A model generated the notes under the pieces. It made no database searches. It saw only the letters and a program-made list of their open reading frames with translations, and was not told the origin of the DNA. Made by a program: the position numbers and the translations under genes. A DNA stretch of 29,327 bases from an uncultured Oscillospiraceae bacterium (GTDB taxonomy: Bacteria > Bacillota > Clostridia > Oscillospirales > Oscillospiraceae), in assembly GCA_934591845.1 (NCBI GenBank), contig CAKTPO010000028.1, forward strand, positions 1 through 29,327. The letters are read 5' to 3'. Position 1 is the stretch's first letter, and every line of letters starts with the position of its first letter. Shown piece after piece: positions 8,048-16,176 of this stretch.

Positions 8048-8521
8048 TTAGCGTTCCTTTTGCCGAAGCTGCTTTTCCCGGTCCCGCTCGATGGCCTTTT
8101 CCACGGCTTTCTCCTTAAAGTAGGCGTTGCGCTGCTCCCGGACCAGCTTGGCGGCGTGGCGGCGGGCACGGATGCCCTTACGAACGGGGTCAGACTTGCT
8201 GACCGGGGTCTCTTTCCGCTTGGCCCGTCCGGTCATATTCCGCTGGGCCTGGAGTTTTTCACTAAAACGGTAAATCACAAACTTGGTACCCACACAGGCC
8301 ACGCCCTCGGCGCCGGTGGCCTCACAGATGGCCTGGCTGACCTCCTGGGGAGACATCAACGCCCCCTCTAAGACCTTTCCCTTGACCAGTTCTCTGGCGG
8401 TGAGCTGGTTTTCCGCTTCCGCGATCACCGCCTCGGTCACACCGCCTTTTCCAACCATGAGGGTGGTATCCAACTGGTTGGACTTTGCTCTCAGTTCTGC
8501 CCGTTCCTTACTGTTCAGCAT
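8048..8521 (-). CDS. yhbY: YhbY-family RNA-binding protein with basic C-terminal extension
   Basis: A 157-residue protein. The first ~95 residues form a CRS1-YhbY (CRM) RNA-binding domain: LRAKSNQLDTTLMVGKGGVTE, with the GKGG loop at 24-27, followed by VKGKVLEGA and GTKFVIYR. YhbY proteins associate with pre-50S ribosomal particles. Single-domain homologues usually end near residue 100; here a further ~60 residues rich in Arg, Lys and Glu follow, probably a long helix or disordered RNA-binding tail. AAAGGAGG lies 6 bases before the ATG at 8521, inside the end of rdgB, and the two genes overlap by 14 bases in different frames, so translational coupling is likely. Confidence 0.92.
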   Translation of the reverse strand: MLNSKERAELRAKSNQLDTTLMVGKGGVTEAVIAEAENQLTARELVKGKVLEGALMSPQEVSQAICEATGAEGVACVGTKFVIYRFSEKLQAQRNMTGRAKRKETPVSKSDPVRKGIRARRHAAKLVREQRNAYFKEKAVEKAIERDREKQLRQKER

Positions 8522-9113
8522 AGCCTGCCTCCTTTAGTTTCTCATAAAAAATCTTCAACGCCTCGCCCCGATGGGAGACCTGGTTTTTCTGTTCCTGGGG
8601 AACCTGGGCCAGGGTCTTTCCAAAGGGGGGATAATAAAAAATAGGGTCGTAGCCAAAACCGCCCTCCCCCTCCGGGGCATGGGTCACAAAGCCGTGGACC
8701 TCTCCCCGGGCCTGAATGGTGGTTCCCTCCGGAGTCACCAGGGTGATGACACAGACGAACTGGGCCTGCCGCTGATCGTCCGGTACATGCTCCATGTTGT
8801 GAAGCAGCAGCTGCACCCGTCCGGCATCGTCTAAAGTCTCGTCAAAGCCATAGCGGGCGGAATAAATGCCCGGTTCTCCATGGAGGGCATCCACGGCAAT
8901 ACCAGAGTCGTCTGCCAGCGCCGGAAGACCCGTTGCCTGCATCACGGCATTGGCCTTTAAAAAGGAGTTTTCCTCAAAGGTGCTGCCGGTTTCCTCTACG
9001 TCAATATCCACGCCCAATTCCGACTCCAACACCAGCTGGATGTTGAATTTTTCGGTGATCTGGCTGATTTCTGCCAGCTTGTGCTTGTTTTTGCTTGCCA
9101 AAACTACTTTCAT
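8508..9113 (-). CDS. rdgB: dITP/XTP pyrophosphatase (RdgB/HAM1 family)
   Basis: A 201-residue house-cleaning nucleotidase that hydrolyses non-canonical purine triphosphates (ITP, dITP, XTP) to the monophosphate and pyrophosphate. Visible family motifs are ASKNKHK at 6-12, the ETGSTFEENSFLKA segment, the DDSG metal/catalytic motif at 68-71, GEPGIYSARY at 79-88, GFGYDPIF in the C-terminal half and SHRGEAL near the end. TAAGGAG lies about 8 bases before the ATG. It starts 11 bases after ftsY and overlaps yhbY, so it is an internal gene of the operon. Confidence 0.97.
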   Translation of the reverse strand: MKVVLASKNKHKLAEISQITEKFNIQLVLESELGVDIDVEETGSTFEENSFLKANAVMQATGLPALADDSGIAVDALHGEPGIYSARYGFDETLDDAGRVQLLLHNMEHVPDDQRQAQFVCVITLVTPEGTTIQARGEVHGFVTHAPEGEGGFGYDPIFYYPPFGKTLAQVPQEQKNQVSHRGEALKIFYEKLKEAGYAEQ

Positions 9114-9124
9114 TGGTATTCTCC

Positions 9125-10030
9125 TTACAGCAGGGCGTTTACAAAGTCCTCCGCCACAAAGGGCATGAGGTCCTCTGCCTTTTCGCCCACACCGATGAAT
9201 TTTACGGGGATTTGCAGGGTATTGGCAACGGAAATGACGATGCCGCCCTTGGCGGTACCGTCCAGCTTGGTCACGGCCAGGGCCGTCACCCCGGCGATCT
9301 CCTTAAACTGCTTGGCCTGGATGAGGCCGTTCTGGCCGGTGGTGCCGTCCAGCACCAGCAGCACCTCCCGGGCAGCATTGGGCAGTTCCCGCTCCACAAT
9401 GCGGCTGATTTTGTTCAGCTCGTTCATCAGGTTCTGCTTGTTGTGCAGCCGTCCGGCGGTGTCCACGATGATCACGTCCACTTTCCGGGTCTTGGCGGAC
9501 TGAATGCCGTCATAAACCACAGACGCCGGGTCGGCCCCCTCGTGCTGCCGCACGATGTCTGCGCCGCTGCGCTCTGCCCAGATTTCCAGCTGGTCTGCCG
9601 CTGCGGCACGGAAGGTATCCCCCGCCACCAGCAGCACCTTTTTGCCCTGGTCACACAGCTGCTTGGCGATTTTGCCAATGGTGGTGGTCTTGCCCACACC
9701 GTTGACACCGATGACCAGAATCACGCTGGGGGTGGTGGAAAGATCCAGCTCCGGAGAGCCGACACTGACCATCTCCGCCAGAATCTTCCGCAGAGCGGCC
9801 TTGGCCTCCTCGGCCTGGGTAATGTGCTGCTCCCGCACAGCCTTACGCAGGGCCGCTGTCGCCTTTCCAGCGGTCTCCACACCCAGATCCGCCAGGATCA
9901 GGCATTCTTCCAGTTCGTCATAAAAATCATCGTCGATTTCCGTATCCCCGGAAAACAGGTCGTTCCAGCTGTCACTGAGGGCATCTCTGGTTTTTGCCAG
10001 TCCGGCCTTGATCTTGTCAAAAAATCCCAT
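9125..10030 (-). CDS. ftsY: Signal recognition particle receptor FtsY
   Basis: A 301-residue SRP GTPase that docks SRP-ribosome complexes at the membrane and pairs with Ffh. A short N-terminal helical region (residues 1-30, MGFFDKIKAGLAKT) replaces the long acidic A domain of E. coli FtsY, which is usual in Firmicutes. The N and G domains show GVNGVGKTTT (108-117), the SRP-GTPase insertion DTFRAAA (138-144), DTAGR (190-194), TKLDG (254-258) and GVGEKAEDL (280-288). AAGGAG sits 6 bases before the ATG, and the gene begins 10 bases after smc ends, the classical smc-ftsY pairing. Confidence 0.98.
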   Translation of the reverse strand: MGFFDKIKAGLAKTRDALSDSWNDLFSGDTEIDDDFYDELEECLILADLGVETAGKATAALRKAVREQHITQAEEAKAALRKILAEMVSVGSPELDLSTTPSVILVIGVNGVGKTTTIGKIAKQLCDQGKKVLLVAGDTFRAAAADQLEIWAERSGADIVRQHEGADPASVVYDGIQSAKTRKVDVIIVDTAGRLHNKQNLMNELNKISRIVERELPNAAREVLLVLDGTTGQNGLIQAKQFKEIAGVTALAVTKLDGTAKGGIVISVANTLQIPVKFIGVGEKAEDLMPFVAEDFVNALL

Positions 10031-10040
10031 ATTCTTCTCC

Positions 10041-13000
10041 TTATTCTCCGATTCCCAGATACTGCTCCATCTGGTTCAAATCCAGCCGCAGGAGCTTGGA
10101 AACGCCCTGCTCCTGCATGGTCACGCCGTAAAGCACGTCAGCCGCTTCCATGGTGCCACGCCGGTGGGTGATGACAATAAACTGGGTCTTTTTCAAATTG
10201 TGCAGGTATCCCGCAAAACGGTCTACATTCCGGTCGTCCAAAGCCGCATCGATCTCGTCCAGCAGACAGAACGGTGTGGGGCGTACTTTCAAAATGGCAA
10301 AGTACAGGGCCGTGGCCACAAAGGCCTTTTCGCCGCCGGAGAGCAATGTAATGGTTTTGACCTGCTTTCCGGGAGGCTGTACCCGAATTTCGATGCCGCA
10401 GGTCAGAGGGTTCTCCGGGTCTTCCAGAATCAGCTGGCCCTTGCCGCCGCCGAACATTTCCTCAAAGACTTGCCCAAAGTAGTGGTCGATTCTGGCGAAT
10501 TGCTCCACGAAAATCGTAGTCATTTCCTTGGTAATATCCCGGATGATGCTTTCCAGCTCCCGCTTGGAGGTCAGTACGTCATCCCGCTGCTCTGCCAGAT
10601 AGCTGTAACGCTCGTTGACCCGGGCGTATTCGTCAATGGCCCCCAAGTTGGGGGTACCCAGAGCGGCGATTTTCCGTTTCAGTTCTCCGATGCGGCGGTT
10701 TCCGGCGGTAACGGATTCGATTTCTCCTCGGGCGTCCAGAGCGGTGCCGGGGGTCAGACCGTAGGAATCCCACAGTTTGTCCACAATTTGCCGCTCCTCC
10801 ATAGAGGAGGTCACTTTTTTCTGCTCCAACAGGGCGCAGGCCCGCTCCATATTGAGGATTTCCTTGTTCTTCTCCTGGGCATCGTGCTCTGCCTTGGTTT
10901 TGGCCGCCTCGGTCTGGGCACGGTCGGTCAGCATGTTTTGCAGGGTCTCGTTCATTTCCGCCGCTTCCCGGTCGTTGTCCTGCTGGCGCTGCTCCAATGC
11001 GGCGATCTCCCCCAGAAGCCGCTGGTTTTCCTGGGTGATGGCATCCATCAAAGCCTGCTTTTTCTCCCGGTCTCCCTCCATGTCCGACCGCAAAGAACGC
11101 AGATCTTCCATGTGGGTAATGGCCGTCCCCCGCTCGGCATCCAGTGCCGCTTCCCGGGTTCGCAGTTCCGTCAGGTGGCCCGTAATGGCATCCGTTGCCT
11201 GGGCGGCCTGCGACTGGCTGCCCTCCAAACCGGAAAGCTGCTGCCGGGTCTCCCGAAGCTGCTTTTCGTAGACCTGGATTTTGGCCTTTTGGGCCGCCAG
11301 ACGTTCCCCGTCTGCCCGGTCCCGGTCTTTAAGACTCTCCAACTCCCGGCAGGCGGCATTTTCCGCATCCTCAATGGCTCCGCACAGCACCTCAAACTGC
11401 TTTTCCTGGCCTTGAAGCCGCAGGACCTGGTCCTCTGCCTCCCGAAGCTGGTCCCGGGCGGTGGACAGCTGGAACTCCACCTGGTCATACTGCCGCTGGA
11501 ATTCCTGCAGCCGCCCTTCCTCCTCCTGACGCTGGGCCAGAAGCTTCTGTTCCTGGGCCGCCAGTTTTTCCAGTTCATTGGCTCTTGACAGAATGCCCGC
11601 ATCCTTGTTGACGGAACCGCCGGTCATGGAACCGCCGGAGTTCATAACCTGACCGTCCAGAGTCACAATGCGGAACCGGTTCTTGAACTGCCTTGCCATG
11701 GCAATGGCCGCGTCCAGATCCTCAGCGATCACGGTACGGCCCAATAGATTTAATACGATGTTTTTATATTTGGGGTCATAGGTCACCAGGTCCGCCCCGA
11801 TGCCCACAAAGCCCCGGCAACGCTCCACCCCCGGCTCCTGCAGGCTCTTGCCCCAGATATTGGACAGGGGCAGGAATGTGGCCCGGCCACCGCCGGTGCG
11901 TTTCAGGTAGCCGATGGCGGCCTTGCCATCGGATTCGCTGTCCACCACGATCTGCTGCATGGCAGCACCCAGGGCAATTTCAATAGCCACGGCATAGCTG
12001 TCTTCCGTGCGGATGAGCCTGGATACAGGGCCGTGGATGTTTTTAAGCCCCCCACGCTGGGCCTCCTGCATGACCATCCGGACGGACTTCTGATAGCTTT
12101 CAAAATCCCGCTCCATGGCCCGGAACACCCGAAGCTTGGCGGTCACGCCCTCTAAGACAGCCCCCAGTTGCCGCAGCCGTTCCGCGGAGGCATCCCGGTT
12201 CTTTTGCCGGTTCTCCTGCCGCAGGGCAAAGCCGGAAATCACATTGTTGGAGGCCACCACCTGGTCCTTTGCCTCTTTCAGGGCCTTGCGGCTGGTGTCC
12301 AGGTTGGCTTTCGCTTCTTCCAGTCTGGTTTTTCCTGCGGAAATATCCGCTTCCAGCTGCTGCAGCCGCTCTCCGGCGGCACCCCGGTTTTCTTGGATAC
12401 CCCGGATGTCTGCCTCGCAGACTGCAATATCCGCCTGCAAATTGGCTTCCGTTCCTCTTAATTCCAGGAACTGGCGGCTGAGGCCCTGGGCAGAGGCGGT
12501 CATTTCCTGAAGCTTCCTTTGGGAATCCGTGACGGCCTGACGGACGTCTTCCAAATCCCGGTCAATTTGCTCCACCCGAAGCTGGGTCTGCTGGATCTGG
12601 CTGTCCAGTCCACCGGAACGGTCCTGCTGGCCTTTCAGTTCTTCTTCAATGCGCCCCAGGTTTCCCTTGTTGTTTTCCACATTGCCTTGAAGCACCGCCA
12701 TCTGGCCATCCAGCTGTTGATGGGTACTGCCCAACATATTGGTTTTTACCCGCACGGACTCCAAAAGCCCGTCCTTTTCCCGGAGGGACGCTCCCAATTG
12801 CTCTGCCTGGCGGTACAGGCCATCCAAATCGTCATGGGCCTGCTGCAATACGAAAGAAGCGGAAGCATAGTCCTCCTCTGCCTTTTTGGCGGCGGCGGAG
12901 AGCTTGTCCAGGGTATCCAGCCATACGGCCACCTCTACCCCTTTCAGTTCCTGCTTCATTTCCAGATATTTCTGGGCCTTTTCCGACTGGGCTTTCAAGG

Positions 13001-13610
13001 GTTCCAGCTGCAATTCAAGCTCGGAAACCTTGTCCCCAATGCGCAGCAGATTGTCCTCCGTCCGCTCCAACTGGCGTTCGGTTTCCTCTTTTCTGTGGCG
13101 GTATTTGGAGATACCGGCGGCCTCCTCAAAGATTTCCCGGCGGTCTCCGCTTTTTAAAGACAGGATTTCATCAATGCGGCCCTGACCGATGTTGGAGTAG
13201 CCCTCCCGGCCCAGGCCTGTGTCCATCAGCAGCTCGTTGATATCCTTGAGCCGTGCGGACTGACGGTTGATATAGTATTCTCCGTCACCGGAGCGATAAT
13301 ACCGGCGGGTGACCACCACCTCGTCCGCGTCATAGGCCAGCGCCCTGTCTGAGTTGTCCAGTGTCAGCGTGGCTTCCGCAAATCCCAGCTGGGGACGTTT
13401 GGCGGTGCCGCCAAAAATAACGTCCTCCATTTTGGCGCCCCGAAGGGTTTTGGAGCTTTGTTCGCCCATGACCCACAGAATGGCATCGGAAATATTGGAC
13501 TTTCCCGAGCCATTGGGGCCGACGATGGCAGTAATGTCATCTCCAAACCGGATCACCGTTTTATCCGGGAAGGACTTAAAGCCCTGCAATTCCAGTGATT
13601 TTAAGTACAC
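10041..13610 (-). CDS. smc: Chromosome partition protein SMC
   Basis: An 1189-residue SMC ATPase that forms dimers with ScpA/ScpB and organises and segregates the chromosome; the length matches B. subtilis Smc. The head is split: Walker A GPNGSGKS at 31-38, then, at the far end, the ABC signature LSGGEKA at about 1090-1096 and Walker B LLDE with Asp1118-Glu1119. Between them lie two coiled-coil arms rich in Glu, Gln, Arg and Leu (about 170-505 and 670-1010) around a globular hinge (about 515-665) with glycine-rich motifs such as NSGGSMTGGS. The start is GTG at 13610, with GAGG 7 bases upstream. It is first in the operon, followed by ftsY after 10 bases. The rnc gene that commonly precedes smc in Firmicutes is absent here. 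Confidence 0.98.
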   Translation of the reverse strand: MYLKSLELQGFKSFPDKTVIRFGDDITAIVGPNGSGKSNISDAILWVMGEQSSKTLRGAKMEDVIFGGTAKRPQLGFAEATLTLDNSDRALAYDADEVVVTRRYYRSGDGEYYINRQSARLKDINELLMDTGLGREGYSNIGQGRIDEILSLKSGDRREIFEEAAGISKYRHRKEETERQLERTEDNLLRIGDKVSELELQLEPLKAQSEKAQKYLEMKQELKGVEVAVWLDTLDKLSAAAKKAEEDYASASFVLQQAHDDLDGLYRQAEQLGASLREKDGLLESVRVKTNMLGSTHQQLDGQMAVLQGNVENNKGNLGRIEEELKGQQDRSGGLDSQIQQTQLRVEQIDRDLEDVRQAVTDSQRKLQEMTASAQGLSRQFLELRGTEANLQADIAVCEADIRGIQENRGAAGERLQQLEADISAGKTRLEEAKANLDTSRKALKEAKDQVVASNNVISGFALRQENRQKNRDASAERLRQLGAVLEGVTAKLRVFRAMERDFESYQKSVRMVMQEAQRGGLKNIHGPVSRLIRTEDSYAVAIEIALGAAMQQIVVDSESDGKAAIGYLKRTGGGRATFLPLSNIWGKSLQEPGVERCRGFVGIGADLVTYDPKYKNIVLNLLGRTVIAEDLDAAIAMARQFKNRFRIVTLDGQVMNSGGSMTGGSVNKDAGILSRANELEKLAAQEQKLLAQRQEEEGRLQEFQRQYDQVEFQLSTARDQLREAEDQVLRLQGQEKQFEVLCGAIEDAENAACRELESLKDRDRADGERLAAQKAKIQVYEKQLRETRQQLSGLEGSQSQAAQATDAITGHLTELRTREAALDAERGTAITHMEDLRSLRSDMEGDREKKQALMDAITQENQRLLGEIAALEQRQQDNDREAAEMNETLQNMLTDRAQTEAAKTKAEHDAQEKNKEILNMERACALLEQKKVTSSMEERQIVDKLWDSYGLTPGTALDARGEIESVTAGNRRIGELKRKIAALGTPNLGAIDEYARVNERYSYLAEQRDDVLTSKRELESIIRDITKEMTTIFVEQFARIDHYFGQVFEEMFGGGKGQLILEDPENPLTCGIEIRVQPPGKQVKTITLLSGGEKAFVATALYFAILKVRPTPFCLLDEIDAALDDRNVDRFAGYLHNLKKTQFIVITHRRGTMEAADVLYGVTMQEQGVSKLLRLDLNQMEQYLGIGE

Positions 13611-13643
13611 AGCATAACCTCGTTACGTATAATGAATCAGTTT

Positions 13644-13672
13644 ATTATACCTATAATCGGGCTTAAATGCAA
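13644..13672 (-). promoter_or_regulatory. Sigma-A promoter of the smc operon
   Basis: On the minus strand TTGCAT (complement of 13667-13672) and TATAAT (complement of 13644-13649) are separated by 17 bases. The perfect -10 box and correct spacing compensate for the weaker -35. Transcription would start about 25 bases before the smc GTG. Confidence 0.75.
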
Positions 13673-13834
13673 TGGTTTCTTTTTGAAAAGCGGCGCTTCC
13701 CCGGTTTTTTCTTTTTTGGGTGCCGGGAAGCTTCCGGGGAATCAAAAGGTTGTGGATTTTGCCGAAAAATTTTATTCTGCCCTCTGCATCCTTCCGTTTT
13801 TTCTTGTGATATTCACCAAATAACCGGGCATTGA

Positions 13835-13863
13835 TTGACTTTTGCCCAAATATGCGGTAGAAT
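13835..13863 (+). promoter_or_regulatory. Sigma-A promoter of the NahK-like kinase gene
   Basis: TTGACT (13835-13840) and TAGAAT (13858-13863) are separated by exactly 17 bases, each one mismatch from consensus. The expected leader to the GTG at 13954 is about 84 bases. The promoter is divergent from that of smc, about 160 bases away. Confidence 0.75.
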
Positions 13864-13953
13864 GGGCCGGAATGTGGCATCAGTGGTCTTCCCGCTCCTG
13901 TCTTTTCTTTTCGCATATTTCAAAAATAAAACCATGAGAGGTCGTAGAGGACT

Positions 13954-15054
13954 GTGGATTTTAATAAGAAACTAGAGCAGGTGTGCCGGCTTTTCCGGAT
14001 CGAGGATACCTATCTCGGCTACGAGACCATCCAGATGGGCAACGTCAACCGCACCTACAAAGTAAACTTCCGGTTAAAAAACGGAAATCCAAAATCTTTT
14101 CTGGTTCAAAATGTCAATACTTACGCATTCCGTGACCCTGTGGGTCTGATGGACAACATTGATAAGGTCACGGAACATATCCGGGCCAAATGCCCGGACC
14201 GGACGTGTCTGCACTTCCACCATACCGCAGACCGGAAAACCTACGTCATTGACGGCAGCAACTTCTGGCGCATGACCAACTATATTCCCTCTGTCACCTT
14301 TAACTCCGTAAAAGACCCGGAAATTCTCAGAAATGCCGGACGGGTGTTTGGAGAATTCCAGGATCAGCTTTCCGACTTTGACATTCACTCCCTCCGGGAG
14401 ACCATTCCCAATTTTCACAACACCCGGCAGCGTTACGCCGATTTTAAGGCCGCCATTGCCGAGGACAAGGCCGGTCGGGCCAAGGACGTTCAGGAGGAAA
14501 TCAACTTCCTGCTGGCCAACGAAGACCTGGCCTGCACCCTGACAGACCTGTATAACCAGGGCCGTCTTCCCCTGCGGGTGACCCACAATGACACCAAAAT
14601 CAACAACGTTCTGTTCAGCACCGACGATCACCGGGCGCTGGTGGTCATTGACCTGGACACCGTCATGCCCGGACTTATGGGCCACGACTTTGGCGATGCC
14701 ATCCGCTTTGCCGCCAACTGCTGCGAGGAAGACTGCAAAGACCCCAGTCAGGCCGGTGTGGACATGGATGTATTCCGGGCTTTCTCCCAGGGCTTCCTGG
14801 AAAAGACCGCCGCTTCCATGACCCAGGAAGAAGCCGACACCCTGGCCCTGAGTTGCTTCTGCCTGACGGCAGAGCTTTGCACCCGGTTCCTGGGGGACTA
14901 TCTGCAAGGAGACCCCTATTTTAAGACGCTCTACCCGGAACACAACCTGGTGCGCACCCGCTGCCAGATCGCCCTGTGCAAGGACATGCTGGCCAAGCGG
15001 GCAGAAATGGAGCAAATCGTCCGGGACTGCCTGGCCGCCGCCCGAAATGCCTGA
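13954..15054 (+). CDS. NahK-like N-acetylhexosamine 1-kinase (APH-fold phosphotransferase)
   Basis: A 366-residue kinase of the aminoglycoside/choline kinase fold. Its whole-length pattern resembles bifidobacterial N-acetylhexosamine 1-kinase (NahK), which makes GlcNAc-1-P or GalNAc-1-P from the free sugar and ATP. Visible features are GNVNRTY near 29-35, the catalytic loop LRVTHNDTKINN (207-218, Asp213 the likely base), VIDLDTVMPG (231-240), the metal-binding DFGD (245-248) and a C-terminal FLGDYLQGDPYF...YPEHNLVRTR block typical of NahK. The start is GTG at 13954; GAGG is only 3 bases upstream and GAGAGG is 12 bases upstream, so initiation is not ideal, but the N-terminal length fits the family. 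It is a monocistronic unit with its own promoter and terminator. No GH112 phosphorylase is nearby, so the substrate may come from peptidoglycan or host-glycan recycling; substrate choice is inferred. Confidence 0.87.
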   Translation: MDFNKKLEQVCRLFRIEDTYLGYETIQMGNVNRTYKVNFRLKNGNPKSFLVQNVNTYAFRDPVGLMDNIDKVTEHIRAKCPDRTCLHFHHTADRKTYVIDGSNFWRMTNYIPSVTFNSVKDPEILRNAGRVFGEFQDQLSDFDIHSLRETIPNFHNTRQRYADFKAAIAEDKAGRAKDVQEEINFLLANEDLACTLTDLYNQGRLPLRVTHNDTKINNVLFSTDDHRALVVIDLDTVMPGLMGHDFGDAIRFAANCCEEDCKDPSQAGVDMDVFRAFSQGFLEKTAASMTQEEADTLALSCFCLTAELCTRFLGDYLQGDPYFKTLYPEHNLVRTRCQIALCKDMLAKRAEMEQIVRDCLAAARNA

Positions 15055-15074
15055 GGAACCCCCGATAAATTTTT

Positions 15075-15104
15075 CCCGTCTGCAAGCGTGCAGACGGGAT
15101 TTTT
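15075..15104 (+). terminator. Intrinsic terminator of the NahK-like gene
   Basis: A perfect 10-bp stem (CCCGTCTGCA at 15075-15084, TGCAGACGGG at 15089-15098) with a four-base loop is followed by ATTTTT (15099-15104). It lies 20 bases after the stop codon. The convergent lipoprotein gene ends just beyond it. A T run follows only on the + strand, so it mainly serves the + strand gene. Confidence 0.92.
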
Positions 15105-15109
15105 ATAGA

Positions 15110-16018
15110 TCACCCTTCTTCTGAAAGAAGGGGGTTGGGGCGAAATCCCTCCATGAGGGCATTGTTCTCCATGACAAAGGGCCGGGTGGTATTTTGGCCC
15201 CAGGCGGTGTCGTATTTTTCCATGAGATAATCACTGAGTGCCTGCCGGTCCCGGAATTTCAGCAGTCGGTAGGGCTCCTGAAAAGCCACCTTTTCTATAA
15301 AGAGCAGCCCACCGTCCTTTCCGGGAAGCAACACGCCGGTGTGACCTACGGAGAGGGTGCCCGCATCCTCGGAAAACCGGTCGTGGAAAATCACGGTGAT
15401 CAGGCTCCCCTGCCCCTCCGAAAACCCAATGCCCCGCTGTGACCAGCCCTCCTGCATGGCCCGGACCTGGTCTTCCGTTTTGGTAGAATCCGCTGCGGCC
15501 ACCGGGGCAAAGAGGGCGCAGAATTCGGCCTGGCTCTCGCCGCAGAGCACCGCCTCGTCCTGTTTCAGGGTCTCCAAATCCAGAAACAGGAAGTCTTCTC
15601 CCTGGGTAGCAGGTGCATCCGGGGCCACGGTCACACGGTCTGCCAAAAGGCCAAAGGCGGTAATGCGGCAATTGTAGCCGGGAAAGTTCCCGTTTTTAGC
15701 CATCCATTCATCCTGCATGGCATAGGGGTCGTATTTGGTATATGCCGCCGGGGCTGTTTCAAACCCATTTGTCAGCCATTCCGTTTTTACGCTGGCGTTG
15801 AACCGGTCTACCCGGGTCATCAGGTTCTCAATGCGGTTTTCCGGGATTCCCGCACTTATTAACGCCTCCTCCAAAAGGCCCCGGGAAACCCCGTCCGTCA
15901 AATTGGAATACTCCACGGTTCCTTTTGTGGGCTGGGTCGGTTCCGTCTTCCCGGCACAGCCGGTAAACAGCATCAGGGCCAAGGCCAAAAGTGCCCCCAG
16001 TTTCAGTAATTTTTTCAT
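15110..16018 (-). CDS. DUF4300-like lipoprotein
   Basis: A 302-residue exported lipoprotein of unknown function. It has a lipoprotein signal peptide with lipobox LFTGC (Cys21), followed by a short Thr/Pro/Lys linker. The remainder resembles the DUF4300 family as I know it from Firmicutes: YSNLTDG after the linker, an internal NGNFPGYNCRITAFGLL block, then FLFLDLETL, and a C-terminal part with GHTGVLLPGKDGGLLFIEKVAFQEPY. That segment, with conserved-looking Cys, His and Lys residues, suggests a papain/NlpC-like or transglutaminase-like fold, but this is only an impression. AAAGGAG lies 8 bases before the ATG. It appears monocistronic, isolated from the glycan genes upstream by a terminator. 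The family call is moderate and the biochemical role is unknown. Confidence 0.72.
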   Translation of the reverse strand: MKKLLKLGALLALALMLFTGCAGKTEPTQPTKGTVEYSNLTDGVSRGLLEEALISAGIPENRIENLMTRVDRFNASVKTEWLTNGFETAPAAYTKYDPYAMQDEWMAKNGNFPGYNCRITAFGLLADRVTVAPDAPATQGEDFLFLDLETLKQDEAVLCGESQAEFCALFAPVAAADSTKTEDQVRAMQEGWSQRGIGFSEGQGSLITVIFHDRFSEDAGTLSVGHTGVLLPGKDGGLLFIEKVAFQEPYRLLKFRDRQALSDYLMEKYDTAWGQNTTRPFVMENNALMEGFRPNPLLSEEG

Positions 16019-16090
16019 ATGCTTCTCCTTTTTTGTTTTTTATTTAGTGTACCCCAAAAGCCATGGAAATCCGATAAATCTTAAACAGTG

Positions 16091-16142
16091 AAAAACGGCT
16101 AAAACGGCACACAGGCCGCCGTCTACGGTGCTGTGTGCCGTT
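16091..16142 (-). terminator. Intrinsic terminator after the capsule-type glycosyltransferase gene
   Basis: A 12-bp inverted repeat (AACGGCACACAG at 16103-16114, CTGTGTGCCGTT at 16131-16142) forms a long hairpin with a small inner stem. On the minus strand it is followed by TTTTAGCCGTTTTT, a split T tract. It ends the transcript of the GH13/glycosyltransferase pair and separates it from the lipoprotein gene. Confidence 0.8.
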
Positions 16143-16176
16143 CCGTTTACCGGGCATGATCGCCATGCCGGAAAAA

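Larger units (their letters stand above)
13611..13953. other. Divergent intergenic region between smc and the sugar kinase gene
   Basis: These 343 bases hold two divergent sigma-A promoters (listed separately) and about 160 bases between them without a gene I can support. A 97-codon minus-strand frame covers part of it but spans the smc promoter and has low-complexity, basic content. The GGAAGCTTCC palindrome (13726-13735) may be an operator or may be chance. The leader of the + strand gene would be about 85 bases. Confidence 0.6.

Noticed and set aside
10008..11588. 526-codon + strand frame
   Set aside because: It is antisense to smc, low in complexity (Leu, Gly, Phe-rich) and without a ribosome binding site or motif.
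13623..13916. 97-codon minus-strand frame upstream of smc
   Set aside because: It spans the smc promoter and most of the intergenic region, has basic low-complexity content and no convincing ribosome binding site.
13934..13975. 13-codon frame starting ATG overlapping the kinase GTG
   Set aside because: A leader peptide was considered, but it has no good ribosome binding site and no regulatory pattern; chance is more likely.
16149..16171. Imperfect palindrome CCGGGCATG/CATGCCGG after the capsule-type glycosyltransferase gene
   Set aside because: It has a bulge and no T run on either side; the stronger hairpin at 16103-16142 is the likely terminator.
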